From contig NZ_JAXCLX010000002.1 of assembly GCF_034044635.1 (NCBI RefSeq), positions 682,001-746,000 on the forward strand: DNA of 64,000 nt, read 5' to 3'. The notes under the pieces are model-generated. The model did no database searches. It was given only the letters and a program-made list of their open reading frames with translations, and was not told the DNA's origin. This document shows, piece by piece, positions 44,637-53,463 of the stretch. Position 1 is the first letter of the stretch. Each line of letters opens with the position of its first letter. The position numbers were made by a program, and so were the translations under genes. Source of the stretch: Dongia rigui. GTDB taxonomy: Bacteria; Pseudomonadota; Alphaproteobacteria; Dongiales; Dongiaceae.

Positions 44637-45481
44637 TATCCTTTCACGCCGCCGGCGGTCAGGCCGGAGACGAGCGATTTTTGCAGGAAGAAGCCGATCA
44701 GTACCGGCGGCAGCGACGCCATGACACCCGCCGTGGCGATGAGGCCGTAATCGGCGACACGGCCGCCGGCAAGGTCGGCAATGAAGACAGGCAGGGTCTT
44801 CGAATCCTTCGCTGTGAATAGCAGCGCATAGAAGAATTCATCCCAGGCGAGGAGAAAAGCGAAGAGGCCAGCAGTGGTGAGGGCCGGCCGCGCCAGCGGC
44901 AAGGTGATGCGCCGCAGGATCTGGTCGAGCCGCGCGCCGTCGATCATGGCGGCCTGTTCGATCTCGGCCGGCACATGGTCGAAGTTACTTTTGAGCAGCC
45001 AAGTGGTGAACGGCGCCAGGATGCTGAGATAGACGATGGCGAGGCTGAAGACCGAATTGAGCGCACCCATGGCACTCAAGGCAAAATACATCGGCACCAC
45101 CAGCGCCACTGGTGGCAGCATATAGGTAGCGACCACGACATAGAGCGAGAAATTGAGGCGCCCATGGGCGCGTGAGACCGACCAGGCCGCAGGGATGGCG
45201 ACAGCGAGTGCGCCGAGCGAGGCGATCAGGGCCACGGCAAGGCTGTTCTTCAAGGCCGAGAGGAAGGCGATGCCGACGCTGTTTTCCGCCAGCGAGACGA
45301 TTTCGCCGTAACGGTGAAGATCGAGCTTCTGCGGCAGCCAGCGCAAGGGCAGGGTGGTGAGGTCATTGGTATCAGAGATGCTCATGATGAGCAGCCAGAC
45401 CAATGGCGCCAGCACGAAGATGCCGAGGATCAATGCACTCGCGTAGATGAAGATGCTGAAGGGGAGGCTGCGGCGTTCCAT
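44636..45481 (-). CDS. CUT1 ABC permease, MalG-like
   Basis: A 281-residue permease with six TM helices and the EAA loop IEQAAMIDGARLDQILRRITLPLARPAL. It ends in a short SGLTAGGVKG tail characteristic of MalG-type subunits. It forms a heterodimer with the permease encoded at 45486-46370, four bases away. No ATPase is encoded in this operon. Confidence 0.93.
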   Translation of the reverse strand: MERRSLPFSIFIYASALILGIFVLAPLVWLLIMSISDTNDLTTLPLRWLPQKLDLHRYGEIVSLAENSVGIAFLSALKNSLAVALIASLGALAVAIPAAWSVSRAHGRLNFSLYVVVATYMLPPVALVVPMYFALSAMGALNSVFSLAIVYLSILAPFTTWLLKSNFDHVPAEIEQAAMIDGARLDQILRRITLPLARPALTTAGLFAFLLAWDEFFYALLFTAKDSKTLPVFIADLAGGRVADYGLIATAGVMASLPPVLIGFFLQKSLVSGLTAGGVKG

Positions 45482-45485
45482 GGGC

Positions 45486-46370
45486 TTAGCGAAACTCCCC
45501 TTGGCGGCGCAACAGGCCTACATAGCCCGCAATGAGCAAGGAACTGACCAGCACCATGACGAGCGCTACCGAGGCGCCGATACCGGCCTTCTGGAACGAG
45601 AAGGCCTGTTCATAGACCAGCATGCTGACGGTCTTGGTGCTGTTGGCGGGACCGCCACGGGTCATCACCCAGATGATGTCGAAGACCTTGAAGGCCTCGA
45701 TGGTGCGCAACACGATGGCGACGGTGAGCGGGCCGATGAGATAAGGCAACACCACGGCGCGGAAGCGCGACCAGGGACCGGCGCCATCGATCACTGCCGC
45801 GGCGTGCAATTCGCGCGGCACGGATTGGAGGGCAGCGAGTGCAATCAAGGTCACCAGGGGGAAGTTCTTCCAGACATCGGCAAGGCACACGGCCAGCAAG
45901 GCGGAGCCAGGTTCACCGAGCCAGGAGCGATAGGAATCGATGAGGCCGGTTTGCGTCAGGAGCGCATTGAAGGCGCCGAAATCGGGATTGTAGATGAGAC
46001 GCCACATGGTGGCGTTGACGACGGTGGGCAGCGCCCAGGGCAGGATCAGCAGTGCTCGCAGCAGATTGCGGCCGATGAATTTCTGATCGAGCAACAGGGC
46101 GGCACCAAGGCCGATGGCGAATTCGGCAGTGACGGAGATGAGAACGAAGCGGACCGTGGTCCACACGACGTTCCAGAACATGCCGCTGGACAGAACGCGG
46201 GCGAAATTGTCGGTGCCGACCCAGTTGACGTCGCCGCCGATCAGCTTGGCGTCGGTGAAGCTGACGCCCACGGTCTTGGCGAGCGGCCAGCCGATGATGA
46301 ATGTCATGACGGCGAGGAGGGGCGCCAGCAGCAGCCAACTCCGCAGCATCATCCATCGTCCGCTCATCAT
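45486..46370 (-). CDS. CUT1 ABC permease, MalF-like
   Basis: A 294-residue permease with six TM helices (first near residues 10-30). The EAA-type loop reads ELHAAAVIDGAGPWSRFRAVVLPYLIGPLTV, slightly degenerate at the first residues. The membrane topology resembles UgpA/LacF-type subunits. A strong hairpin separates it from the upstream binding-protein gene. Confidence 0.93.
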   Translation of the reverse strand: MMSGRWMMLRSWLLLAPLLAVMTFIIGWPLAKTVGVSFTDAKLIGGDVNWVGTDNFARVLSSGMFWNVVWTTVRFVLISVTAEFAIGLGAALLLDQKFIGRNLLRALLILPWALPTVVNATMWRLIYNPDFGAFNALLTQTGLIDSYRSWLGEPGSALLAVCLADVWKNFPLVTLIALAALQSVPRELHAAAVIDGAGPWSRFRAVVLPYLIGPLTVAIVLRTIEAFKVFDIIWVMTRGGPANSTKTVSMLVYEQAFSFQKAGIGASVALVMVLVSSLLIAGYVGLLRRQGEFR

Positions 46371-46405
46371 CGGGATCTTCGTTCCTGAGAAAAAGTTAAG
46401 AAAAG

Positions 46406-46434
46406 GGCGGCCGGATGTCGGGTCCGGCCGCCCA
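46406..46434 (-). terminator. Hairpin with U-tract behind the second binding-protein gene
   Basis: GGGCGGCCGGA and TCCGGCCGCCC form a perfect 11-base-pair stem with a 7-base loop. On the reverse strand it is followed by TTTTCTTAACTTTTT. It stands 23 bases behind the binding-protein stop and before the permease gene, so it is probably a leaky terminator giving more binding protein than permease. Confidence 0.82.
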
Positions 46435-46456
46435 ATATATCAGAGACGGCTGGGGC

Positions 46457-47725
46457 TTAGAGGCCGCCGCCGGCACTTTCGGCCGCGGTCTTCAGCGCCT
46501 CTTCCGGCGTCGCCTGCTTCAGCAGGGCGGCATGGATCGCCTGCTGCAGCTGGGTCGACATCTGCTGGTAGGTCGGCGTTGTCGGACGCGGGAACATGAG
46601 CCCGAGCGAGGTCTTGGCGGCGGCAACCAGGGCTTCCTGGCCGGTGGTGACGGCCGGTGAGCTGTAGGAATCGGCCCAGATCGGCAGGCTGAGCTTGGCG
46701 AACTTTTCCTGTTCCGCCTTCGAGGTCATGAAGGCGATGTAGTTCCAGGCTTCATCCGGATGCTTGCTGGTCGAGGTGATGCCGAGGCCCATCGAACCAT
46801 TGACGGCCGAGGCTTCGCTCTTGCCTTCGACGCCCGGCGCCGGCACGACGCCGACCTTGCCCACGATCTTCGATTCCTTCGGGTCGCCATTGGCCATGTT
46901 GTACATGTAGGTCCAGTTGAGGGCGAAGGCTGCCTCGCCGCTGGAGAAGACGCGGCGCACGTCTTCCTCGAGATATTCCTTCGAGTTCGGGTTGCTGAGG
47001 CCGGCGTCGAGCGAATCCGCCATGTATTTCAGCGCATCGACACCGCCGCCGGTCTGGAAGGCCGGCTTGCCGTCGGCATCGAGGAACGAGCCGCCGAAGG
47101 CCGAGACCAGCGTGGTGTAATCGCAGATGGCGGCTTCGGCCTGGGCCCAGCTCCAGACGATGGGGAACTCAGCGAGCTTCTTTTCCTTGATGATCTTGGC
47201 CTGATCGAGCAATTCGGCCCAGGTCTTGGGCGGCGTCTTGATGCCGGCCTTCTCAAGAATCTCCGTGTTATAGAAGAGGTACTTGGTGTCGAGAATCCAA
47301 GGCAGGCCATAGCGCTTGTTCTGGTATTCGACGGTGGTCCAGGCACCCGGCAGCACGCCGTCCTTCATCTCCTGCGTCACCTTGTCGGTGACGTCGAGCA
47401 GGACTTTGTTCTCGGCGAATTCCGCCGGCCAGATCACGTCGAAGAGCACGACGTCGTAGCCGCCGCCGGCACCCTGGGCCAACGTCGTCTTATCGTGCAG
47501 GCCCTCATAGGGGACGAATTCGAGATTGATTTTGACGCCCGGATTGGCGGCTTCAAAATCGGCCGTCATGGCGCGGACGTTGTCCTCGCTATAAGCGGCC
47601 TGCGCCATGAAGAGGGCGTTCAAGGTGGTGTCGGCGAGGGCGCCGAAGCTCAAGGATTGCGCGCCGGCGAGAATGGCGCCGCCGACGATCGCCTGCATGA
47701 GGCGTGAGCGATAAGTGGTGAACAT
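46457..47725 (-). CDS. CUT1 ABC transporter substrate-binding protein (FrlO-like position)
   Basis: A 422-residue binding protein, the same length as B. subtilis FrlO as I recall it. The signal peptide (QAIVGGAILAGAQSLSFGALA) is followed by the family 1 fold (ANPGVKINLEFVPYEGLHDKTTLAQGAGGGYDVVLFDVIWPAEFAE, YGLPWILDTKYLFYNTEIL, FSSGEAAFALNWTYMY). Start 47725 sits behind GGGAGG; the frame open to 47860 adds no signal-like sequence. First gene of the leftward operon, divergent from the ROK regulator. Confidence 0.92.
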   Translation of the reverse strand: MFTTYRSRLMQAIVGGAILAGAQSLSFGALADTTLNALFMAQAAYSEDNVRAMTADFEAANPGVKINLEFVPYEGLHDKTTLAQGAGGGYDVVLFDVIWPAEFAENKVLLDVTDKVTQEMKDGVLPGAWTTVEYQNKRYGLPWILDTKYLFYNTEILEKAGIKTPPKTWAELLDQAKIIKEKKLAEFPIVWSWAQAEAAICDYTTLVSAFGGSFLDADGKPAFQTGGGVDALKYMADSLDAGLSNPNSKEYLEEDVRRVFSSGEAAFALNWTYMYNMANGDPKESKIVGKVGVVPAPGVEGKSEASAVNGSMGLGITSTSKHPDEAWNYIAFMTSKAEQEKFAKLSLPIWADSYSSPAVTTGQEALVAAAKTSLGLMFPRPTTPTYQQMSTQLQQAIHAALLKQATPEEALKTAAESAGGGL

Positions 47726-47876
47726 CAAAACCTCCCTAAGATACCTGCCCTGATGGCAGCAACGTTCCACGCTCCCGAGGGTGACGTGCCGAAAGCCGAA
47801 GCTGACCTTCCGCCATCCAACGCACCGTGCTGTTTGTTCACTTGCACGCCGGACCGTCACTGGTGATAATAAATCA

Positions 47877-47892
47877 ATTTAGTTGACTTAAT
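47877..47892. promoter_or_regulatory. Operator-like palindrome between the ROK gene and the ABC operon
   Basis: ATTTAGTTGACTTAAT is an imperfect dyad (12 of 16 positions symmetric) in the 196-base divergent gap. Its TTGACT core could be the -35 of the ROK gene, whose ATG is 30 bases on. It stands out as AT-rich in GC-rich surroundings and is the best candidate for the ROK repressor site. Confidence 0.55.
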
Positions 47893-47921
47893 AAGTTTCG
47901 AGCAAAATTTCGACCCTGTCA

Positions 47922-49172
47922 ATGGAGTTCCCGGCGGTGCAAATGAAGCGCGCCATCCTCGCCACGGCGGGCACCAATCTGGGGGGTGCCAGTGCCCATA
48001 ACCGACGGGTCGTGTTCGACGCGTTGCGGCTCAATGGCGCCCTGTCGCGGGCCGAAATCGCGCGCGCCACGCAGCTGACGCCGCAGACGGTCAGCAACAT
48101 CATCGACCAGTTCGTCCATGACGGGCTGGTAGCGGCTGACGAGCCCTTGCGCGGCGCCCGCGGCCAGCCGGCAACACCCTATCGCATCGAACCCGGCGGT
48201 GCCTGGTCGATCGGCATCGAGATCGACCGGCATCGGGTGCTGGGTGTGGGTGTCGACCTTGCCGGCACGACGCTGAGCCGCCGCCATTGCCGCCTGCCGG
48301 CTGGTGGGCCGAAACGGGGATTGGATATCGTGCTGCAGGTAATTGCCGACATTCGCCGGGACCTAAAAGAAACGGTGGGACGCGCAAAAGGGGCGCCATT
48401 GCTGGGCCTTGGCATCGCGATGCCGGGGCCGTTCGGGCTCAATGACGACGTGGCGCCCGATGATCCGCTGCTCGACCCCTGGGTCATGCGGGAATGGCAC
48501 AGTTTTCCCTTGATGGATTGCCTCACCGACGCCACCGGGTTGGAGGCGCGCCTGCAGAACGATGCCAGCGCTGCGGCGATTGCCGAGAAGATGTATGGCG
48601 TTGCCCGCAGCCTCGACAATTTCGTCTATCTTTTCCTAGGCTACGGTCTGGGCGCCGGCATCGTCATCCAAGGCGAGATTTATGCCGGCATGGGTGGCAA
48701 TGCGGGTGAAATCGGCCAGCTGCCGGCCATGCCTCTCGGGCCGCACGGACCGCAGCGATCGCTGGAAGAGTTCGTATCGATCCTGTCGCTGTGCCGGGCG
48801 GCCGGACTGGATCCGGCAAGCCCCGATCTCTTTGACGAAATGCATGCGCTGACGGAAAAGGGCGATAAGCGGCTTTGGGCCTGGGCGGAGCAGGCCGGGC
48901 GGCATTTGCGCCAAGCCGTGCAGATCGTCGAAGCCCTCTTTGATCCGCAGACGGTTGTTCTGGGCGGGCAGGTGCCAAAAAAGCTGCTGGCGGAAATCGC
49001 GCGGCATATCGAGCCGCTGCTGCCCTCGGTCTCGGCGCGGCCGCTGCGCAAGCGCCCAAGGCTCGCCCTCGGCACGGCAGACCTGTGGGCCGTTGCCGAG
49101 GGCGCTGCCATGGAACCGATCGCCCGGACCTTCGATCCGCAGTTCCGGGCGATCTTCAAGACGGTCGAGTGA
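47922..49172 (+). CDS. ROK-family transcriptional repressor
   Basis: A 416-residue regulator. A winged HTH (NRRVVFDALRLNGALSRAEIARATQLTPQTVSNIIDQFVHDGLV) is followed by a ROK sugar-kinase-like domain (IGIEIDRHRVLGVGVDLAG). The ROK zinc-site region is not canonical: I do not see the full CxCGxxGC; instead GNAGEIGQLPAMPLGPHGPQRSLEEFVS lacks the cysteines. It therefore probably binds sugar without the structural zinc. It is divergent from, and probably controls, the ABC/SIS/PfkB operon. ATG 47943 is an alternative start. Confidence 0.9.
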   Translation: MEFPAVQMKRAILATAGTNLGGASAHNRRVVFDALRLNGALSRAEIARATQLTPQTVSNIIDQFVHDGLVAADEPLRGARGQPATPYRIEPGGAWSIGIEIDRHRVLGVGVDLAGTTLSRRHCRLPAGGPKRGLDIVLQVIADIRRDLKETVGRAKGAPLLGLGIAMPGPFGLNDDVAPDDPLLDPWVMREWHSFPLMDCLTDATGLEARLQNDASAAAIAEKMYGVARSLDNFVYLFLGYGLGAGIVIQGEIYAGMGGNAGEIGQLPAMPLGPHGPQRSLEEFVSILSLCRAAGLDPASPDLFDEMHALTEKGDKRLWAWAEQAGRHLRQAVQIVEALFDPQTVVLGGQVPKKLLAEIARHIEPLLPSVSARPLRKRPRLALGTADLWAVAEGAAMEPIARTFDPQFRAIFKTVE

Positions 49173-49176
49173 GCGC

Positions 49177-50292
49177 TTACTGCTTCAGCGCCTTAATCTC
49201 TTCCCACAACTTGATGTATTTCTGGTTTCGCACCGTCTCGACTGGCTCGAATAGGATGCCATCGGCGAGATAGGCGACCGGATCGGTGATGCCGAGGGCC
49301 GCCACTTTGGCCGGGTCGGCAATCTCGAACGCCTTCCGGTTGGCATGGCCGTAGCCATATTCGTTGATGAGGTATTTGCCCGTCTCGGGCGACAGCCAGG
49401 CGTCGAGGAAGTCATATGCTGCGGCTTCATCCGCCTTGCCGGTGTTGAGCAAGGTGAGGCCGCAGAGCCAGGTAAAGCGGCCTTCCTTCGGCTTGGCGAA
49501 GGCCATCGGGATGCCCTGCTCGCTCAGGCTTTTCACCGCTTCGTTCCAGGCATAAGCGGCGACGATCTCACCCGATGCCAGCGCCTGGTTGATTTCTGTC
49601 TGGTCGGTCCACAGGAAGCGACTGTTCTTGACCATCTTCTCAGCCAGCGGCCTTGTCGCCGCCAATTCCTCGTCGGTCATTTCGAAGATCTTCTTGCGCG
49701 AATAGCCAAGGAGCAGGCCGGCAATCTCGAGGGCCCCTTCAGTGTCGGACATCGACACCTTTCCTTCATAGCGTTCGTCGGTGAAGATGGACCAGGACTC
49801 ATTCTGGGCGAAATCCGGTTCCACGAGATCAGTGCGATAAGCGATGCTGGAAATGCCCCAATCGGCGGGGGCCATATAGACTTCGCCATTGACCATGACG
49901 CCGCCGGTCTTCAAAGGATCGAAGATATCGTTCCAGTTGCTAAGGCGTGCCGTGTCGATCGGCTTGGCGATCTTGGCTTCGACGAAGGGCAGCAGCGAAT
50001 AGGTGCAGGGATGCACGGCATCGGCGTTGAAGCCGCCGCGCACTTTTTGCAGCGCTTCATCCTCATTGGCGAAGATCGAGAAGGCTGGCGGGGCGCCGTA
50101 CTTCGTGACATAGGAGCCGAACAGTTCCGGTATGTCGTAGCCGCTCCATTCCATGACGACGAGCGGATCGGCAGCGCGGGCGCGGTTCGGCATCAGCATC
50201 ATGCCGATGCCAAAGGCTGCGGCGGAACGCATCACGTCGCGGCGGGAGACGCGGCCCTGCGACATGCGATCGATGAATTTCACGCGGTTCAT
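49177..50292 (-). CDS. PotD/PotF-like periplasmic substrate-binding protein
   Basis: A 371-residue protein. The Tat-type signal (SRRDVMRSAAAFGIGMMLMPNRARA) is followed by the polyamine-type binding fold (PLVVMEWSGYDIPELFGSYVTKYG, APADWGISSIAYRTDLVEPDF). The spermidine-family tail ends GILFEPVETVRNQKYIKLWEEIKA. Divergent from the permease/ATPase genes it serves. Ligand class (polyamine, amino acid, 2-aminoethylphosphonate or sugar acid) is not decidable. The frame continues to 50475, but ATG 50292 directly precedes the signal. The stop is 4 bases from the ROK stop. Confidence 0.9.
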   Translation of the reverse strand: MNRVKFIDRMSQGRVSRRDVMRSAAAFGIGMMLMPNRARAADPLVVMEWSGYDIPELFGSYVTKYGAPPAFSIFANEDEALQKVRGGFNADAVHPCTYSLLPFVEAKIAKPIDTARLSNWNDIFDPLKTGGVMVNGEVYMAPADWGISSIAYRTDLVEPDFAQNESWSIFTDERYEGKVSMSDTEGALEIAGLLLGYSRKKIFEMTDEELAATRPLAEKMVKNSRFLWTDQTEINQALASGEIVAAYAWNEAVKSLSEQGIPMAFAKPKEGRFTWLCGLTLLNTGKADEAAAYDFLDAWLSPETGKYLINEYGYGHANRKAFEIADPAKVAALGITDPVAYLADGILFEPVETVRNQKYIKLWEEIKALKQ

Positions 50293-50576
50293 TCCTGAAA
50301 GCCCCCTATCGATATTGTTTGTTATGAGATTGCCGGATGGTCCCTGTTGAATGGTACGGGGCGAATTTGACGACTGGCTGTATACGGCTGTCAACGCCGT
50401 TTGCGGCGTGCCTGCGCTCACAACGTGCTGATGCTGCGATGCATGAGGAGAGTTCGCGCATGCATGAATTGCCATCCGCTTGACAGTGCGGTCATCGGCA
50501 TTTGAAACTTGGCCTCAAGACATGGCGTCTAATGACTGTGTCACAGGGATGGTGGCGTGATCGGGATTTACACGAA

Positions 50577-51551
50577 ATGAGTGATGCTGTCGGAAGCAGC
50601 ATCACGGCTGGCACGACGCGCCGTAAAGGCACGATTCTGCAGCGTTATCCGTGGCTGAGCGGCTATGCGCTGATGATGCCGACCTTGGTCGTCATGCTGG
50701 CGATGCTGGTGACGCCCCTTGTCGCAATGGTCGTAAGGAGTTTCTGGACACAGAATGTGTTCGAGATCGATACGACCTTCACCTTGCGCAACTACCTGCA
50801 GATTTTCGGGCCGGGCGAGAAGACGACCTATTGGATGGGGATCCCGTTTCCGCTCGCCAATCCGGTCTATCTTATCCTGTTGGTCAAATCGATTTTGATG
50901 TCGCTCTGCGTCACGGCCTTCGTCCTGCTGCTGGCCTACCCGATGGCCTATTTCATGGCTTTCCGTGTGAAGCGACATAAGGTCTTGTGGCTGATCCTCA
51001 TCACCGTGCCAATCTGGACCAGCTATCTGCTGCGGGTCTTTGCCTGGAAGATCATGCTGGGTTTCAACGGCATCATCAATTCCGGCCTCATCAAGCTGGG
51101 GCTCATCGACAAGCCGCTGGAATTCCTGCTCTACAGCCCGACTGCGGTGATGCTCACCCTGGCCCATGCCTGGGTCGCCTTTGCCATTCTGCCGATTTAT
51201 GTGAGCCTGGAGAAGATCGATCGGTCGTTGCTGGAAGCAGCGACCGATCTTGGCGACAGGCCCTGGGAGCGCTTCTGGCACATCACCTTGCCGCTGTCGG
51301 CGCCGGGCACGATCGCCACGGCGCTGATGGTGTTCATCCCGACTGTGGGCGATTACGTGACGCCGGCGCTGGTCGGCGGGTCTGGCGGCAGCATGATCGG
51401 CAACAGCATTCAAATTCTCTTTGGCCGCCAGAACGATGCGCCGCTGGGTTCGGCCGTGTCGATCGTGATGATGGCCATGGTCAGCGCCGTCGTCTGCCTG
51501 TTCCTGTGGGCGGTCGGCTACCGCAAGATTCGCGCACGCGAGGCGATCTGA
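50577..51551 (+). CDS. PotB/PotH-like ABC permease
   Basis: About 324 residues with six TM helices and the EAA loop LLEAATDLGDRPWERFWHITLPLSAPGTI. The GDYVTPALVGG motif is typical of spermidine/putrescine permeases. The start is uncertain: TTG 50502, ATG 50532 and ATG 50577 are all in frame, and I choose 50577, which leaves a normal cytoplasmic N-terminus. First gene of the rightward permease-permease-ATPase operon. Confidence 0.88.
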   Translation: MSDAVGSSITAGTTRRKGTILQRYPWLSGYALMMPTLVVMLAMLVTPLVAMVVRSFWTQNVFEIDTTFTLRNYLQIFGPGEKTTYWMGIPFPLANPVYLILLVKSILMSLCVTAFVLLLAYPMAYFMAFRVKRHKVLWLILITVPIWTSYLLRVFAWKIMLGFNGIINSGLIKLGLIDKPLEFLLYSPTAVMLTLAHAWVAFAILPIYVSLEKIDRSLLEAATDLGDRPWERFWHITLPLSAPGTIATALMVFIPTVGDYVTPALVGGSGGSMIGNSIQILFGRQNDAPLGSAVSIVMMAMVSAVVCLFLWAVGYRKIRAREAI

Positions 51552-51554
51552 GCC

Positions 51555-52358
51555 ATGCGCAAGAAGACCAATCTGCTCTTGCTCTATGCGCTGGCGTTCC
51601 TCGTCTTCCTTTACGGGCCCGTGCTGCTGCTGCCGCTGTTTTCGTTCAATGACGGGCTCTACGCGATCTTCCCGTTGAAGGGCTTCACGCTGAAGGCCTA
51701 TCAGCAGATGGCGCATGACCCATCGCTGATCAAGGCGTTGAAGAACAGCCTGGGCGTTGCGGTCGGTGTGTCGATCGTCAGCACCGCCTTCGGCCTGCTG
51801 GCGGCGATGGGTGTCACTCATTACAAGCTGCCAGGCCGTGGCCCGATCATGAGCGGCATCATGTTGCCGATGGTGGTACCCAGCATCATCCTGGCGGTGG
51901 CGCTGCTCGTGATCTTGCGTCAGGTCTTCGATATTCCGCTCACCCTGTGGACGGTGGGGGCGGGGCATGTCCTGATCTGCGTACCGTTTTCGATGATGGT
52001 GCTGATGGCGCGTCTGGAAGGCTTTGATAAGAGCCTCGAGGAGGCCTCGGCCGATCTTGGCGAAAGCAGCTGGATGACCTTCTGGCGGGTGACATTCCCG
52101 CTGGCGCTGCCGGGCGTCGTTTCCAGCCTGCTCATGTCCTTCACCATTTCGCTCGACGAGTATGTGATCGCCTTCTTCCTGTCGGGCCTCGATCAAACGC
52201 TGCCTATCTTCCTCTACAGCCAGCTGCGTTTCCCGCAGCGGCTGCCGATGACGCTGGCCTTGGGCAGCACCATCCTGTTCGTCTCGACCATTATCGTCAT
52301 CGTTTCTGAAGTCGTGCGCCGTCGCGGCGTTCCTACGGCCAAGCCAAGTGGATTATGA
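51555..52358 (+). CDS. PotC/PotI-like ABC permease
   Basis: A 267-residue permease with six TM helices. The EAA loop is LEEASADLGESSWMTFWRVTFPLALPGVV, and SLDEYVIAFFLSG is the PotC signature. It overlaps the ATPase gene by 11 bases if the GTG 52348 start is used, or is followed after four bases by ATG 52363. Confidence 0.93.
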   Translation: MRKKTNLLLLYALAFLVFLYGPVLLLPLFSFNDGLYAIFPLKGFTLKAYQQMAHDPSLIKALKNSLGVAVGVSIVSTAFGLLAAMGVTHYKLPGRGPIMSGIMLPMVVPSIILAVALLVILRQVFDIPLTLWTVGAGHVLICVPFSMMVLMARLEGFDKSLEEASADLGESSWMTFWRVTFPLALPGVVSSLLMSFTISLDEYVIAFFLSGLDQTLPIFLYSQLRFPQRLPMTLALGSTILFVSTIIVIVSEVVRRRGVPTAKPSGL

Positions 52359-53463
52359 GATCATGACCGGTGCCGACACCATTATCTCGCTTAACAATGT
52401 CTCGCGGCATTTTGGGCCGGTTCGCGCCGTCGACGACGTGAGCTTCGAGATAAAGCGTGGCGAGTTCTTCTCGCTGCTGGGACCGTCGGGTTGCGGCAAG
52501 ACCACGCTGTTGCGGATGCTGGCAGGCTTCGAGGTGCCGACGGCAGGCGCCATCGTCATCGACGGCCAGGATGTTTCGGCGGTACCGCCTTATGCGCGGC
52601 CGACCAACATGGTGTTCCAGAACTACGCCATCTTCCCGCATCTCAATGTCGGCCAGAACATCGCCTATGGGCTGCGCAAGAAGGGCCTCACGAAGCCGGA
52701 CCTGGCGCGCATCGTCGAAGAGGCGCTGGAACTCATCAAGATGCCGGGCTATGGCAGCCGTGCCAGCCACCAACTGTCCGGTGGCCAGCGCCAGCGCGTG
52801 GCGCTTGCCCGTGCGCTGGTGTGCAAGCCCAAGGTGCTGCTGCTCGATGAACCGCTGGGGGCTCTTGATAAGAAGCTGCGGGAAGAGATGCAGATCGAAT
52901 TGCGCCAGATCCAGCGCAGCGTCGGCGTTACCTTCGTCTTCGTGACTCACGACCAGGAGGAGGCGCTGGCCCTGTCAGACCGCATTGCGGTGATGTCGGG
53001 CGGCAGGGCGTTACAGATCGATACCGCCAACCGGCTCTATGAAGCACCGAATTGCCGTGAGGTCGCGGCCTTCATCGGCTCGATGAATTTCTTTACCGGC
53101 AAGGTGAAGGCAGTGGCCAATGGCAATGTCGATGTTGATGCCGGCGCCGCCGGGGCGCTTTCGGTTGCCGTGAGCGGCCAAGTGCCGGCGATCGGGTCGC
53201 AAGTGACTGTGGCAGTGCGGCCGGAAAAGATGCGGCTCAACTGGGCGGCACCGGCCGTTGGCGGAAATGCCGTGTCCGGGAAAGTCGCGGCGGAGGCCTA
53301 TTTCGGCGACCGCAGCCATTACCATGTCACGATCGAGGGCCTGTCGGCGCCGGTCGCCGTCGCCCACCAGAAGGCCGATCGCCGGCTGGATGACCAGGAG
53401 ACGGTCGGTCGTCCAGTCTGGTTGACCTGGCCGCAGCATGCCGGCGTGCTGCTGACCGACTAG
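52348..53463 (+). CDS. PotA/PotG-like ABC ATPase
   Basis: A 371-residue ATPase with Walker A GPSGCGKTTLLR, Q-loop MVFQNYAIFPHL, signature HQLSGGQRQRVALARAL, Walker B VLLLDEPLGALD, an H-loop and a C-terminal TOBE domain. The start is GTG 52348 or ATG 52363. The stop overlaps the stop of the convergent hydrolase gene (shared CTAG), leaving no room for a conventional terminator. Confidence 0.94.
   Translation: MDYEIMTGADTIISLNNVSRHFGPVRAVDDVSFEIKRGEFFSLLGPSGCGKTTLLRMLAGFEVPTAGAIVIDGQDVSAVPPYARPTNMVFQNYAIFPHLNVGQNIAYGLRKKGLTKPDLARIVEEALELIKMPGYGSRASHQLSGGQRQRVALARALVCKPKVLLLDEPLGALDKKLREEMQIELRQIQRSVGVTFVFVTHDQEEALALSDRIAVMSGGRALQIDTANRLYEAPNCREVAAFIGSMNFFTGKVKAVANGNVDVDAGAAGALSVAVSGQVPAIGSQVTVAVRPEKMRLNWAAPAVGGNAVSGKVAAEAYFGDRSHYHVTIEGLSAPVAVAHQKADRRLDDQETVGRPVWLTWPQHAGVLLTD

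Noticed and set aside
50568-52196. 542-codon reverse open frame opposite the Pot-type permeases
   Set aside because: Its composition (His/Gln/Arg/Asp-rich) is typical of the antisense of membrane-helix codons; both permeases have clear motifs.
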